64,000 nt of DNA. It comes from Jaminaea rosea. Its lineage: Eukaryota > Basidiomycota > Exobasidiomycetes > Microstromatales. Positions 1 through 12,339 of the stretch are shown piece by piece (positions within the stretch are counted from its first letter, which is position 1; each line of letters starts with the position of its first letter). Under the pieces are notes generated by a model. The model searched no databases, had not been told where the DNA came from, and worked only from the letters and a program-made list of their open reading frames with translations. Where the stretch lies: contig NW_020289978.1 of the NCBI RefSeq assembly GCF_003144245.1, positions 868,001-932,000 on the forward strand, read 5' to 3'. The position numbers and the translations under genes were made by a program.

Positions 1-228
1 AGGTGGCTGGCGTGCTCGATCGGCTAGGCAAGTGGCACCTGAGCCGGGGTGAGCAGGAGATTGCTGCGAGGAGGTTCAAGGAGCGTGACCAGGTGGGGAG
101 AATATTGAGACGGTGAAGTGGCGGACACGGTCACGTTAATGTAGCAGACGTAAATGAAAGATATGGTACAATGAGCGACTATGCTGCCCCCTGCTGCTCT
201 TTTGCCTCGTGTCTGAATGGCACACGAC
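1..228. other. Left-edge flank, 3' of SGF11
   Basis: No gene is supported in the first 228 bases. They follow the SGF11 stop and probably hold its 3' end and possibly the tail of a gene outside the window. Confidence 0.35.
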
Positions 229-1108
229 TCAATACCCTGGCGTGCTTCTCGCCGACGCCGACCCTCTATCGCTGCCAGCGCCGCCTCTGCTTCCCTTGCC
301 GTATTTGTACCCTTTGCCTCTCCCTCTCCCACTTCCTCCTCGCCCGCCGCCACCACCAACACTCCCACTTGACGGCGAAGGGGAAGTCGCCTTGCTTGCA
401 GCAGCCATAGCGGCCGCCTGAGCCGCCGCTCCCGCCGCTGCCTTTCGTTTCAGTCCTGCGGACGAGTTCTTACCCAGGCCGCCGCCAAACGATGAGGAGG
501 ACGACGATGACGACAAAAGTCCTCCTGCAGCTGAGCCTGAGCCATTCCCACTGCTAGCTGTAGCGGCTCCCCCGCCGGATGCCAATCCCATGCACTTGGC
601 CAGATGAGGTGCATAGCGATTCGAGGCGACGTGCCGATTGCAGACAAGGCAGCGGATCAGCGGGTTGGCGGAGTAATGCGAGGTGGTTAGAGAAGCAGCG
701 GATGGGGTGGCTGCACTGGAAGATGACGAAGGGTCACCGTTGGTGTTGCCAGCGAGGGAGGACTGCGAGGACGGGCCGATTTCGCCGCCCTGTAACGATG
801 AGAGGAGGGCCGGGCCCCCGTCACTGCTCGACGCCTCGGCATTCTGCGTCTGCTTCGCTTTCTGCTCTTCTGCTTCTTCCTCCTTGATCCTCCTTGCGCC
901 AGCTTCCTTCGCATGCGTATCGATGGCTAGCTGCACGAGGTTATCCTGAACGAGAGCATCGAGTAGCCGGCGTGCCTGCGCGAATGATTTTGGATGCGTC
1001 AGTCAGGCTATATGCTCTAATGAGGGGCATTTCCCATCTCACTATGATCGTCTTGGCGTCCGATGAGGATGAGCTAGAGCCGTGAGGATCATCTTGGGTA
1101 GATGCCAT
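229..1108 (-). CDS. SGF11: SAGA deubiquitinase-module subunit Sgf11
   Basis: Two exons are seen, 1108-1043 and 975-229, joined in phase 0 across a 67-base intron (GTGAGA donor, CGCAG acceptor), giving 270 residues. The start is the ATG at 1108 (MASTQDDPHG). The second exon opens with an amphipathic helix (ARRLLDALVQ), typical of the Sgf11 N-terminus that packs on Ubp8 and Sus1. The hallmark is one CCHC-type zinc finger, C131-x2-C134-x11-H146-x3-C150, in the context CLVCNRHVASNRYAPHL. In the family this finger docks the H2B deubiquitinase module on the nucleosome. The rest is Ser/Gly/Ala-rich with a basic Gly-Arg tail, longer than in yeast Sgf11 (99 residues). It is divergent from RGP1 with 212 bases between the start codons. 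The family call is firm; the extent of the low-complexity C-terminus is less certain. Confidence 0.88.
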
Positions 1109-1320
1109 GGGCTTTGCATTCGAATCGTTCGTGGTCGAGTGGAGTGGATTGGATGCGAAGGGGACGAAGTTGTGCCCGCGTCGCTCGCCCTCGATTGCGC
1201 ATCTTCGATGGCGGTGGCCCGTGCTGGTGTGGGCGCAACTTGTCGACAGGACTCAACTTGCCTTGTTGCCATCGTGTCCTCTTCGTCCTTCGCGCCCTCC
1301 TTGTTCTTCCTTCAAAAGCG

Positions 1321-4300
1321 ATGGCATCAACGACGTCACCGCTGCCCAGCAACTATCCATTACAAGTCACAGTCACTCCTGCCCAATCGTCATTCTTCGC
1401 AGGAGAGGAGTTGCGATGCCTCATCACGTTTACCAATCTACGTCAGCCAGTCCCGCAGTCGCAACCTCTGCCGTCCACCTCGAGGTTTCCTGCTGATAGC
1501 TGGCAGCAGGCAGGGAGGGCAGCGAGTCACGCATTTCCGTCATCGCAAGGGCACGGACATGGAAGAAGTCAGACCATAGATCTACGCAAGCCTCCGCCTG
1601 GCAAACCTGCGAAAGGAGCTGGCAGTCGAGAGTATGGAGATGATGATGACCACGACGACGATGATTCTCTTGATGGACCTGTCGACGGCAACGCTCTACC
1701 CTCACGCAAACGCATCATTGGTCGCAATGCCACCCCAATGAAGCCTTCGCGCAATGCAAGCGGCTCTGCGAGCACCACAAAACACGCCAAATCAGCCAGC
1801 ATGGCCTTCCTAGGCAAAGGGCCACCTCTCCTCTCTCCAACCTCTCCGGTACGGCCACAGTATGACAGAGCAGAGTCACTGAGCCGACCCTCTTCGTCCT
1901 CTCGCGGAGCTTCGGTGTCTTTCGACGACTCCTTCACCTCCTCATCACCCGCCGCCTCTCGGCCGGGGTCGCGCAAGCCCTCGTCGACGATTCATGCTGC
2001 TCATCCGCACTCTCGCAAGAAGTCGGTCATCCAGGTACAGAACGAGGATTTGAGCGCCGCCTTCGAACTTCATGGTGCAAGCAATGGCAATGGAGGCAAC
2101 GGCCATACCCTGTATGCTCAGAGCGCAAACCCCAGCGAAGTCAGTCTAGCATCGACTAGCGCCGACTTCCCACCTTCGACGCCGCGCTTTCCCTCGTCTC
2201 ATGCCTCCAACGCTTCTGACCTTCCAGGCGCAGCAGTAGAGGCCTCAGGCTTCTACAATCTAGGTCGGAATGATACAATGGATAGCGTCGTGCGCGATCA
2301 GCTCACGCACTGGAGTCGCGGAGCAGCGCAGCCACGCCTCTCCATATCAGGGCCGAGCTCCTCCCCTCTCGCGCCGAACGGCTCCTCCTCCTCCTCTGCA
2401 ACTAACAGCCCGCTTTTCCCGCATCAAAAGGCTCGCCTAGCCCCGGGAACAGAAGTCGTCTACTGGTCATTTGCGCAATTCTCCGGCAGCTACGAAATCG
2501 ATGAGTCAATGATCAAGCCCGCCGAGTTTGAGGATGTGAAGCGAAGACTAGCTTACGGGGGCGGAATCGCAAGCCCAAATCCCTCGGGCACGCCGCGTCT
2601 GATGGGCGGAGGCGATCTGGGGTACGCAGATGGATCTGGCGCGGCATTCGAGTCTGCTTCGACGGGATGGGGCGCCTACCTTCGCAGCGCTCTCGGCAGT
2701 GGTAGTGCTCCACGCAGCGCTGCGCCAGGTTTCCATGCCATCAACGGCGGACCTGGGCCGTCCGGAGGTCTGAGCATTCCGGCAGGCAGGCATCGTCGCA
2801 CGGGCAGCACGATGCTCGATTCAAGCAATAAGACGATGACGTCGAAGACGATCCCGCTGTTCAGCTCGCCGCCATCCATCCTATCCGTCGACCTGCACCT
2901 CCCACCCGGCGCGAGCAAGACTTACTCTTTTACTCTACGGCTGCCTGCCGATTTGCCGCCCTCGTACTACGGCAAGTCGGTCAAGTTCACCTACGAGCTC
3001 GTGGTCGGCACGAATAGATTGGATGCGGGCGAGGGGGCGGTGCATGTAGGTAACCAAAGGAGTAGATTGATAAAGATCCCGCTACGGATCTACAATTACG
3101 TTGGGGTAGAAGGGGCGAGACCCTGGTTCGATTTGACGAATCCGATTGTTGTGCTGAGGGACGAGGCCGTCGTTCGGGAGGAGGCGGACGGGGCTGCCGG
3201 TGGAGCGGGTAAGGACGAGAAGCCACTGCCATCCGCGCTCGTTGCTCCAGATGGACAGGATGCATCGGTTGGGAGAAAGAAAATGAGGGAGAGGCAGCGA
3301 GGCAAAAAGGCCCTAAAGGCGTATGCGGCATCGCTGTTGGCCTCATGTCCTGGCGCATCATCGAGCGATGAAGCTGCGGACGAGGACGATGCGCCAACCG
3401 ACTACGAGAGGGCCATGGAGCAGATGAGTCTACGTAATGCAGCTGCCGCCAGCTCGGCGGAAGGCAAGGCCACCGCAGGTATTCAGCCGCTCAGACGAGG
3501 CTCCTCTGCGTCAGCGAATGCCGACGACGAAGACGATGAGGATTTCTTTGCGTCGCAGCGGCTCCGTCGTGGCTCCGGGACCAGTGCTGCTCCCGGTGGT
3601 GGCCTACTGGGAGCGGGAAGTGTCGCTGATGATGGAAGCGGACAAAGCTGCAAGGCTGCTATTGAGATCATCTCGAGAAATTCGCAGAAGGGTGAGTGAG
3701 GAATGACGAGGACCGGGACCTAAGGACTTTGACTGATGCCAATTAGTCGATTCCTCCGCTCTCTCGCAGTGTCCTACGATATTTCAAAAGACGGCTCAAT
3801 CGCCGCGGTCTTGACTCTGATCAAGTCCAAGTATCGTCTGGGCGACACAATCCTGGGCGTCGTCTCCATCAATCGACCCACCGCCGCGACCGCAACTGCC
3901 TCTACGCCGCGTGTGGTCCGCATTGCTGCCCTGCTCGAGTCGTATGAAGAGGTCGAACCCACCCTGGCCACCCTACCGTCGGCGAGGTCGATGAGGATGA
4001 CGCGCAAGGTGCATGCGGAACATCATGAGAGCACTCTTGGGCTAGGACAGACCAGCTTTCAGTTGCCTATACCCAGCGGAGCGAGCCCTGATTTTGAGAC
4101 TAGCGGTGGTGAGTGCGCAAGCCCTCTTGACGCGTATATAAGCTGTTCACTGACGCTCGCGACCATCGCGTCCGCTTCAATGGCTGCAGTCAAGCTCCAC
4201 TGGACGGTCCGCATCTCCTTCCTCACCAGCATCACAACGTCACCAAGTCCTTCCACTCCTTCCTCAGACACCGTGCGGCCCCCACCCTCTACCTCCTACC

Positions 4301-4491
4301 TCATCCCCTGCCCACCAGACGGCTACTCCCTCTACCATACCTCCTATCGCGCCGCTCCCTCGCTGTGCGGGCCAAGTGACAATGCTGATGGAAAAGAGAC
4401 CCGCCTTGAGATAGTCGAATGCGCCGTGCCTGTTAGCGTGCTGCCTAACAGTACGAGATTCAAGGCGAGGCCCGTGAGTTTTGCTGCGTGA
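1321..4491 (+). CDS. RGP1: Rgp1, Ypt6 (Rab6) exchange-factor subunit
   Basis: Three exons, 1321-3691, 3770-4108 and 4190-4491, give 1003 residues. In the family Rgp1 pairs with Ric1 as the guanine-nucleotide exchange factor for Ypt6/Rab6 at the Golgi. The N-terminus (LQVTVTPAQSSFFAGEEL then CLITFTN) and the block after residue 500 show the arrestin-like beta strands of the family. The C-terminus ends with the conserved ECAVPVSVLP segment. A long Ser/Pro-rich insert with an acidic patch near residue 110 separates the two parts and makes the protein much longer than yeast Rgp1 (663 residues). Both joins were placed by phase: AAG-G plus TG-TCC, and GGT-G plus TC-AAG. The second intron is 81 bases and has no in-frame stop. 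An in-frame ATG lies upstream at 1102, but conservation starts only at 1321. Confidence 0.85.
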
Positions 4492-4959
4492 GGAGCAAAC
4501 GGGTGGAGGTAATGCAAGGCGATAAGATCGATGCACAAGAGTTCAATTTATTGTTTGCCGCCTGCAATTGTGTGCGAGTCGTGCTTCTGTCCAATGATCG
4601 CTTGACTGCGATGCGTCGACGAAAAGGTCTTCTACCATGGCTGCGACGGCGCGAAGCCGCGCCCTTATCTATCGGTGTGACGCCGCCCGCTCGGTTGGGC
4701 GCTCCCTGTGGGCACTGTTGGCGACTGAGATTGAATTCGACGTCAAGAGAGCAAGCTGCGAGATTGGAGACGAGCGAGACGAGTTGGGGGGTCCCAGAGC
4801 AAGTCCGTGCGTTCCAGCTGAACGGTCTCGCTCGCCCGTTCGCAGCTTCGCAGCTTCCTTCTTGACTCCATCCTCATCCAGGCCTTGACGAGCTCGGGCC
4901 ATTGTCATCTTCCTGCTTTTGGTGCCGCTGGTCTCGTCTCGTCTCGTCGTTCATACCGG
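4492..4959. other. Intergenic region upstream of the SLC26 transporter
   Basis: No gene is supported in these 468 bases. They separate the RGP1 stop from the start of the next same-strand gene and presumably hold its promoter and 5' leader. A short TCTCG repeat lies near 4931-4950. I see no known regulatory motif that I would name. Confidence 0.4.
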
Positions 4960-7900
4960 ATGGCGCCTTCCGCGAGAGACGGGGTCGATGCCGACGAGGG
5001 TGCATCGACTCCTCAAAATGTTGGAGCCCCAGCATTCTCTTCGCAGCAGAACACAGGTAAGGACAGCGACGAAGCTGGTTGCTTCGCAATATGATCACAA
5101 TGCTCACTTAGATGTTTCTCCAGCCACAAATGCCCCATCCAGCAAAGCCATAACATCTCCTACGACAGCATCCTCTCGTTCTAAGCAACTACGCCCCAGC
5201 TCGACCCTAGACTACCGCAATCGTACGGGCGGCAACGGTGGAGCAGCACTGAGCCCACCAAAGAACCGCTCGCAGTACGACCGCTTTCCTCGCTCCTACA
5301 CGACGGCGGCAGATCAGCATCATCCGCCGGAGAGCTCATTTCCGCCGGGCAAGGACCTCCGTGGAGCGAGGTCCATCTCCTTTCACCCTGGCGTGCCTTC
5401 GTCCCTTACTCGCCGTGGTATGGGAGATGTGGAGAGGCAGCAGCAATCTCACCACCCTGGCAACAGCAACTTAGGCGGCGCAGGGCGTAGGGGTTCGGCA
5501 TCAGCTTCCGCATTTGATATCCAGGGCAGGGGCCGGTGAGTATTGATAAATGGAAGGAGCGAGCGAGCAACCGAGAAGGACAAGGGTCGAGGAATCGAGC
5601 GGCTGGCATTGCGATGCTCGTACGATCTTGGCAATGTATCCCGAAGCTGACCCCTACACCGCCCTCCAACTCAACGCACCGCAGACGTATGACCTTTTAC
5701 TCAGATGCAGGGACAGACGATCAGCTGGTGTCGTCTTACACGGCTACCTCGGACTCGATTCGAGACAGCACCGCTCAGCTTGCTGGCATGGCACTCCGAT
5801 CAGATGACGAGCGAGACGATTCGCGCATTCTTGAAGCTGAAGAGGAGGACGAGGAGCAAGAAGGAGGGCGGGGTCGAGTGGGTAATGAATCGATGGCTCA
5901 TGGATCCTGGCCTGTGCCGCACTCGTCTTCCCCATTTGCACGATCGTACGGTACAACTGGACCCAGCAACCTCGCAAAGGCGTTGTCAGCATCGCGACCG
6001 ACCAGTCCCACCGGACCTTCTTCAGCCTCCACGCCTGCCAGCGGGACAGGAGACAAGACATCTGAGCCTTTCACGGAGCAGTCTGCGCTCCTGGGACACA
6101 ACCGACGCAACTCGCGCTCAACGCGCAAGCCGCGCCAGGACAGTGTCTGCTCCTCTGATGCCCTTGACTCTGGCTTCAGCGTCAGCTCTCAACAGATGCG
6201 CGACGCAGTATCAGATGGTCGGCGCCGTGGGGTCCGCTCAGCGTACGGGAGTGGAGCACTCGCTCAGGCTTCGCTCGAGGCAGAAGCCGAGGCAGCGCAT
6301 GGTCGTGGCGGCGTCGATGAGAGCCACCTCTCTTCGTCTTACGCGGCAACAGCCAGCGGGCGGGGACGGGACGACGACGACGATGATAATGATAGCTTCG
6401 ACGGCGCAACGGACGAAGAGAGCGCAACATCTTCGCCTGAGCCACTGTCGCCTTCCTGGAACCTGGTTCCCGCACGCTGGCGACCCGGGCGCGGCTACCG
6501 ACCCATTGCACCATGGATGAAGAGCAATGCCGACGGCTCCTCAATGCCGCTGCATACTCGTGTACGCAAGCTTTCTCGTCGCGACGTCCTCGAAGCCTGT
6601 GCGGAGCCTGTCCGCCTACTTCCAGCTACGGTGCTTGGCATCCTGATGAACGTCCTAGACGGCGTTTCTTACGGACTGATCATCTTCCCCGCCTCGTACC
6701 CTATCTTTGCCGACTTTGGTGGGGACGGGGTGGCGATGTTCTTCATTTCGTGCATCGTCTCCCAGCTGGTCTTCAGCTTGGGAGGGAGCATCTTCAAGGG
6801 TGGTAACGGGAGCATGATGATTGAGGTGAGCGCTGAAGTGAATGAGCTGACCGAGCATACGCCAAAGCTGACACACTCCTCCTGCCTCGTCACTCTCGCA
6901 GGTCGTTCCCTTCTACCACATCCTCTGCACCACCATTATCAACACAATCGGAGACGAGAATCCGCGTGGCGTCATAGCTACCACAATGGTAGCCTTCGCC
7001 CTCTCATCCATCTTCACCGGCTTGGCCTTCCTGCTGCTGGGAGTATGCGGCCTGGGCTCTCTGATCGGCTTCTTCCCTCGCCACATCCTTGTAGGATGCA
7101 TCGGCGGAGTGGGCGTCTTTCTTCTCGAGACGGGACTGGAAGTCTCTGGCCGACTCGAGGCGGAGAAAGGCTTCCAGTACAACCTCGAGACGCTGCGGTA
7201 CTTCTTCCAGTCCTGGCATATGGTGAGTGAGAGAAGCCGGAGCTAGACCCTACGGCTACTGATCAGTCTTCTTTCGCAGGTCGCTCTTTGGGGTCTACCT
7301 CTGCTTCTGGCCATTCTTCTCCGCCTCATCACGGCCAAGATCCGCCATCCTCTCGTCATGCCAGCCTACTTCATCTCCATCACGCCCATCTTCTACCTGA
7401 TCGCCATGCCTATCTTGCACTTCAGCGTAGAGGAGTTGCGCGAGAGCGGCTGGATTTTCGATATCGGTGCGGCGGGCAATGCTCCCTTCTACCGGTACTT
7501 GACCTACTTCGACCTGACGCAGACCAGCTGGGCAGCCCTTTGGAAGACGATGCCGACGATGATTTCGTTGACCTTCTTCTCGGTCCTGCATGTGCCACTC
7601 AATGTGCCTGCACTCGCTGTTAGTCTCAAGGAGGACAATGTCGTCGTCGACCACGAGTTGACGGGCCATGGCATCTCGAACTTGATCGCTGGAGCATTCG
7701 GCACAGTGCCTAACTACCTGTGCTTTTCCAACACGCTCCTCTTCTACAGGGTTGGCGGAGGCAGTCGCTTATCGGGCGTCATGCTGGCGGGAGCTACCGC
7801 GGTTATCCTAGTCATGGGACCAAGCATGATCAACTACCTCAATGTCAGCACGGTCGGTGCGCTCATCTTCCTTCTGGGCATCGATCTCGTCAAGGAGGCG

Positions 7901-9379
7901 GTGTGGGACACGCTGGGAACCGTCAATCGCTGGGAGTACGTAACTATCTGGTTCATCATCATCGTCATGAGCCTCGCAGACTTCGTCGTCGGCATCCTTG
8001 CCGGCGTCTGCCTGGCCTGCCTCTTCCTGACCATTCAGATGTCCCGCCGCAAGACGGTCCGTGCCATCTTCGACGGATCGATCGCTCGTTCGACGGTCCG
8101 CAGGCCAATGACGCAGCGCAAGTTCCTCGAGGCTGTCGGCACGCAAACGCAGATCCTGAAGCTTCAGGGCTTCCTCTTCTTTGCCACGATTAATTCCGTC
8201 GAGGCGCTCATCCGTCGAGCGCTCGATATTGCGGCTTGGCAGCACAAGCCCATGCGGTTCTTGGTAATCGACTTCTCGCTGGTCTCAGGGATCGACTTCA
8301 GTGCCGCAGAGGCCTTTACCCGCATCCAGCGCCTGCTGGACGCGAAGGATGTCGTGCTCGTCTTCTGCGGTCTGTCCGCCGAAGGAGAGATCGGCGTAGC
8401 ATTGCGCAGCGTAGGTCTGTGGGCTGAGCGCGGCCTGGCGATTGAGGCCTTTCTCTCACTCAATGAGGCGCTAGAGTGGACAGAGAACTCGTACCTGCGA
8501 GGAGTGTACATGTCCAGCCTCACGGCGGGCAAGCAGCTCAAGAATGCTTCTCTTGGTGGACACGGGGCACTCGATGTGCCCGATGGCAAGCGACCCCCGG
8601 CTTTCGTCATTGACGAGGCCTTCTCCAACTCGCCGAGGAGGAGTCATTTGCATGAAGCAGCGAAGACCGCCGTGAGGAGGCAGCAGCAGCAGATTGACGA
8701 CGCGGCACATCTGTCAGCGGCTGCGGCGGCAGGCTCGAAGGACGATACCACGGTGAATGGCAAGAATGGGTCGGCATTGAGGGACTCGAGTCGAGACTCG
8801 TCGTCGACGGCAACCCCCGCTCCGGTCAGCGCACCCAGTCCTGCAGCTACTGCCACCACTTCTACCTCCCAATCTCCGCAGCGTGAGCAGCCTCTACCCC
8901 TCCTCATGGTGACCTTCGGCGCCTTCACTTCTTCCAACTCCAGCTCCTCAACACCTTCTTCAACAAGCCCAGCGTCCCTGCACAGCTTCTTCCAACGCCT
9001 CGCCCCCTTTTTCCGACGAGTCGAGTACCTGCGCGAAGAGCTCGTCTGGTCCTACGGTGACGAGGCTGACGGCTTATACCTCATTGAGAGCGGAGCGCTC
9101 AAAGCCACATACGACTTTGACCAGAACGACTTTGAGATCAACGAGGCAATGCTTGCGGGCACGATTGCTGGGGAGCTCTCCTTCCTCTCCCGCCAACCCC
9201 GCAATACAACTGCGAGGGCCGAGCTCAACTCTGTGCTGTGGAAGCTTGACGTGGATGCGCTGCGCCGCATGGAGCAGGACGAGCCGCAGACCTTTTCGCT
9301 GCTTGTGAGCTTGCTAGTCAGGGTAGCAGTGGACGAGCAGTCGAGTCTGCTCAGCTATCTGGTGACGAGGCTGAGCTAG
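4960..9379 (+). CDS. Vsb1/YGR125W-type SLC26 transporter with STAS and cNMP-like domains
   Basis: Five exons, 4960-5056, 5112-5535, 5685-6825, 6902-7222 and 7280-9379, give 1360 residues. A Ser-rich, partly acidic tail of about 465 residues comes first. The SLC26/SulP membrane domain (about 485-920) follows, with conserved stretches FPASYPIFADFGGDGVAMFF and SLGGSIFKGGNGSMMIEV. Next is a STAS domain (about 935-1050, FLVIDFSLVSGIDFSAAEAF), then a cyclic-nucleotide-binding-like fold (about 1240-1350, YGDEADGLYLIESGALKATY and GELSFLSRQPRNTTARAE). This order matches yeast YGR125W/Vsb1, a vacuolar membrane protein linked to basic amino-acid storage, so vacuolar location is inferred. The STAS and C-terminal domains probably regulate transport. 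Whether the nucleotide pocket binds ligand cannot be read here. The join after exon 2 uses a 149-base intron and is the least certain. Confidence 0.85.
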
Positions 9380-9647
9380 TGAGAAAGGGGGGACCGCATT
9401 GCCCAGATGGACGGAAGGTGGCGGTAAATATTTGACTCGATGTTTTGCTCACAATTGCTCGCACTATATCATGATGAAACACATGCTCAAATGATTCCAA
9501 ATTGACCTCTCTCAGACTCGACGTTGGTTGCTCGATCCTCGTGACTTAGACTACGTCAAAGGAAGGAAAGAAATCGTCATTATCAAGTAGGAGAAGCACT
9601 AGAATGATAAGGCCGTGAAAGGCAACGAGGAAAGCACGCCGGGCTAG

Positions 9648-10805
9648 CTAGAGCCCCGCCACGGTGATCCGATCGTCAGGCCCTGCAGCTACGGTCACTC
9701 CCCTCGGCAATGGAGGGAGCACTGCCGCTTGCTGATCCGCGACGGCCTGCGCCGCGGCTACGGCGGTGAACGACAGCTTGGGCAGCTCTAGCACAAGATT
9801 GTACGCCGCGTCGACGCTGCCCTTGCGCTGCGTTGCGACAGCCAATGGCGAAGCAGGCGGTAGGGTGGTCACCCAGCTGTGCGACCAAGAGTGGAGCCAA
9901 GGCGATTCGCAAGGATCTGGCCCGCGAGAGGCCCCTTGAAGGCGCTCTTGCTTTGCGAGACGACGTCGCTCCAAGATGGTGAGCTTGCGTTCCGGCTCGA
10001 AGGGGGAGAGGGAGGAGAAAATGCTGTTCAATGCCGGTCGGCTGGTCTGTCGAAGCTCATCGTCAAGCACCATGGAGCCAAAGGGAGAGACGGCACGGGT
10101 TGAAGGTGCAGCAGGTGTCGAGAAGGAGGATACTTCCGAAAGAGTCGGGCTCATGACCGTCAAGCTTGCGCTGGTGCCACTGACAGGACCATTGCAGGCG
10201 TGTCGAGGGCGATGCATGACGTTGCGCTGCCTCGCCGAGGTGGATGGTCCTGCACCGTTTCCGTCCGTAGGCACCGACGCAGGGCGGCGCTGCCTCTTTC
10301 GCTGAGGCTGCTGATCGGTGCGGTGGGCACTGGTCGAGATAGCTGCAGTGGGATGGCTCTGGCGCTGCTTCTCCTGCCTCCTCGCTTCTTTGTCCGCGAC
10401 AAGATTGACCCAATTGACGGGAAAGGCGAGTACGGCCTCGAGGGAGATCTGACCTGAGGCCACGAGCTCGAGGAGGGCTTCTGAATTGTTCGAGTCGCTC
10501 TGCGTGACAGCTTCTGGCTCGCGTTGCTCCGCCTGGTGCTGCTGGAGCATGGAGACCCAGGAGGAGGATGAGAGGCCGAGAGATCCTTGCCTACGGTGGG
10601 CGCCGGAGTGGCTGCGAAGGGACGAGGGTGTGAGCTCACGACTGCGAAAGGTACACACACGCCCGCACGCGTGCATTCACCGGAGAGAAGTGGGCGACAC
10701 CGAGCTGTTCCTCGATGTGCGAGCGCTTGAGCCTCCCATGGAGAGTGCGGGCGTCGAGTAGCCAGAAGTCGAAAAAGAAGAAGACGACATGGGAGCCATA
10801 CGCAT
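9648..10805 (-). CDS. Hypothetical protein, Ser-rich orphan
   Basis: I do not recognise this gene. Two exons, 10805-10681 and 10611-9648, join in phase 2 across a 69-base intron (GTGAATG donor, CTTCGCAG acceptor) to give 362 residues. A second in-frame ATG six bases downstream could be the start instead. The N-terminus is Ser/Thr-rich. A short hydrophobic helix (LLELVASGQISLEAVLAFPV) lies in the first third. A strongly basic, probably nuclear-targeting patch (QRKRQRRP) follows. The most ordered-looking segment is PFEPERKLTILERRRLAKQE, a charged helix. No membrane segment or signal peptide is visible. The consistent splice phase and the absence of stops over 362 codons support a real gene; the function is unknown. 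Confidence 0.6.
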
Positions 10806-12339
10806 GGGCGTAGGTGACTGGACGACACTATGAGCGACGAGACGTGCAGCGAATCATGGAGCCATCCTCGTCCTTATGTCAATCCCAAAGCAGAGATGGC
10901 TAGCGTGTCTTCCCTTCATTAGCCGCAAACCCACGGCTTTAGCCCCCCGTTTTCCCGTGCCCTTACCAACGGCGACCAGATACCGCACAAACGCGGCACA
11001 CGCTCAACTCAGCCGTCACTGATGAGCGGGGATGGAGGCCCGCACTACACTGACCCAGCACCCAGTCGCACCAACCTACGAACGCACGAGCGTGCGTGTT
11101 TGCGCATTTCCCCTTACGACCGGGCGATGAGAAGACTTCGCCGTACCGGGCTCTCGTGCTACCCTCTGTCCCATCAGCCAATCCGTGCCACCTTCGATCG
11201 CCAGATCCAAGATCGTGCCAGCCACGAGCCTACGGTTAGTGAGGCGGGGTTTGAGTAAGGCGCTCAGAGGAAGAGGATCCTTTGGGCGCTAGGAAGCGGG
11301 GACTCAATCGTAATGTCACACCCGTCGTGCAGTCAGCAAAGTACAGCGGGAGACGAGGTATCCGGTAGCAATATCTGCTGCAGGAACGACCGACAATGAG
11401 AAATGGGAGCCCCTCGAACTGCACGCGCGGGCGCCACCCGGACCGCTGCCGGGTCGGAGAAACGGAAGAAAGGCCGTTGGCCTGGCTCAAATTCGCCTCT
11501 TTGCAGCGAACACGACGGTGACGTCGGTGGCTCCTCATAAGCACAGCGCGAGACGAGGCGAGAGGCCGTGATGGCAACGCCGCGGCCTGTAGCGGTGTTC
11601 ACGGCAAGCGGCGACCTTCTGACGAACAAGACCCGCCATTTCCTTGGAGAGAAAGGAGAGACCTATGGCAATCGCAGTCTGAGTCGGGTGAATATGGGCG
11701 GACAGCGAATACAGGGCTCAAGGAAGTGACGGCAATGCGTAACCGCTCTGCCGTGAGGCCGCGGCCTTCGTCGTATCCAGCGGCGTTTTCGAGGAGCTAG
11801 CTGGCTGGTACCGTAGGACAGAGGCGGTGCGACTCGCAGCCACCATCGAACCCGCGGCTTCAATGCGAGCGCAGACTCCTTCTCGCGATTTTGGCTATAC
11901 GAACATCAATCTTGGTACTCAGGTTCACGCTGATAATCGATACCCTTCAGCGAGCCTGCCGGCAGGATCAACTTTGGTTACTTAGTGACAATATCACAGG
12001 TTTCAGTGTCCAGCTGCGTGCTTCAGCTGCGTGTTGACGACCCGCGGTGATTGCATTCGAGCTAGCGATCGGGCTCGCGCTCAATCTCATCGGTCGTGTT
12101 CAGCCAGTCAAGGGGGGGCGCAAACGTCTACAGCGTCCTTTGCTTTCACTACCGTTGATCTTGTCATAGATACAGGCAGCGCCATGGATTGAACCTGCCG
12201 TCATCACGATCTGCCATCCAGCCCATCCGTCCCTACTCGCCCTGCGTCTGAAAGCCCAAGCAAACCACCAACTACTCGATAGTCACAGCGATAACAACGT
12301 CCGCCATGCCCCTTCCGTCTCACTCCCCTCTTCCTCCGC
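10806..12339. other. 1.5 kb gene-free stretch
   Basis: No supported gene lies between the orphan start and the MTR4 stop. Open frames here are short, overlap on both strands and show no family similarity I know. A 10-base direct repeat (CAGCTGCGTG, twice, three bases apart) sits near 12011-12033. It is one of the longest empty stretches in a window where spacers are often under 300 bases. It must hold the orphan's promoter and the MTR4 3' end. A non-coding RNA or a decayed sequence is possible but unsupported. Confidence 0.4.

Noticed and set aside
3741-3769. Alternative RGP1 acceptor at AATTAG near 3746
   Set aside because: Its use shifts the frame away from the conserved SYDISKDGSIAAVL block. 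The CTCGCAG acceptor ending at 3769 keeps it.
11955-11975. A short stretch reading TTGATCCTGCCGG on the minus strand, like the 5' end of 18S rRNA
   Set aside because: The match stops after about 13 bases and the following sequence does not continue as rRNA. It is probably chance.
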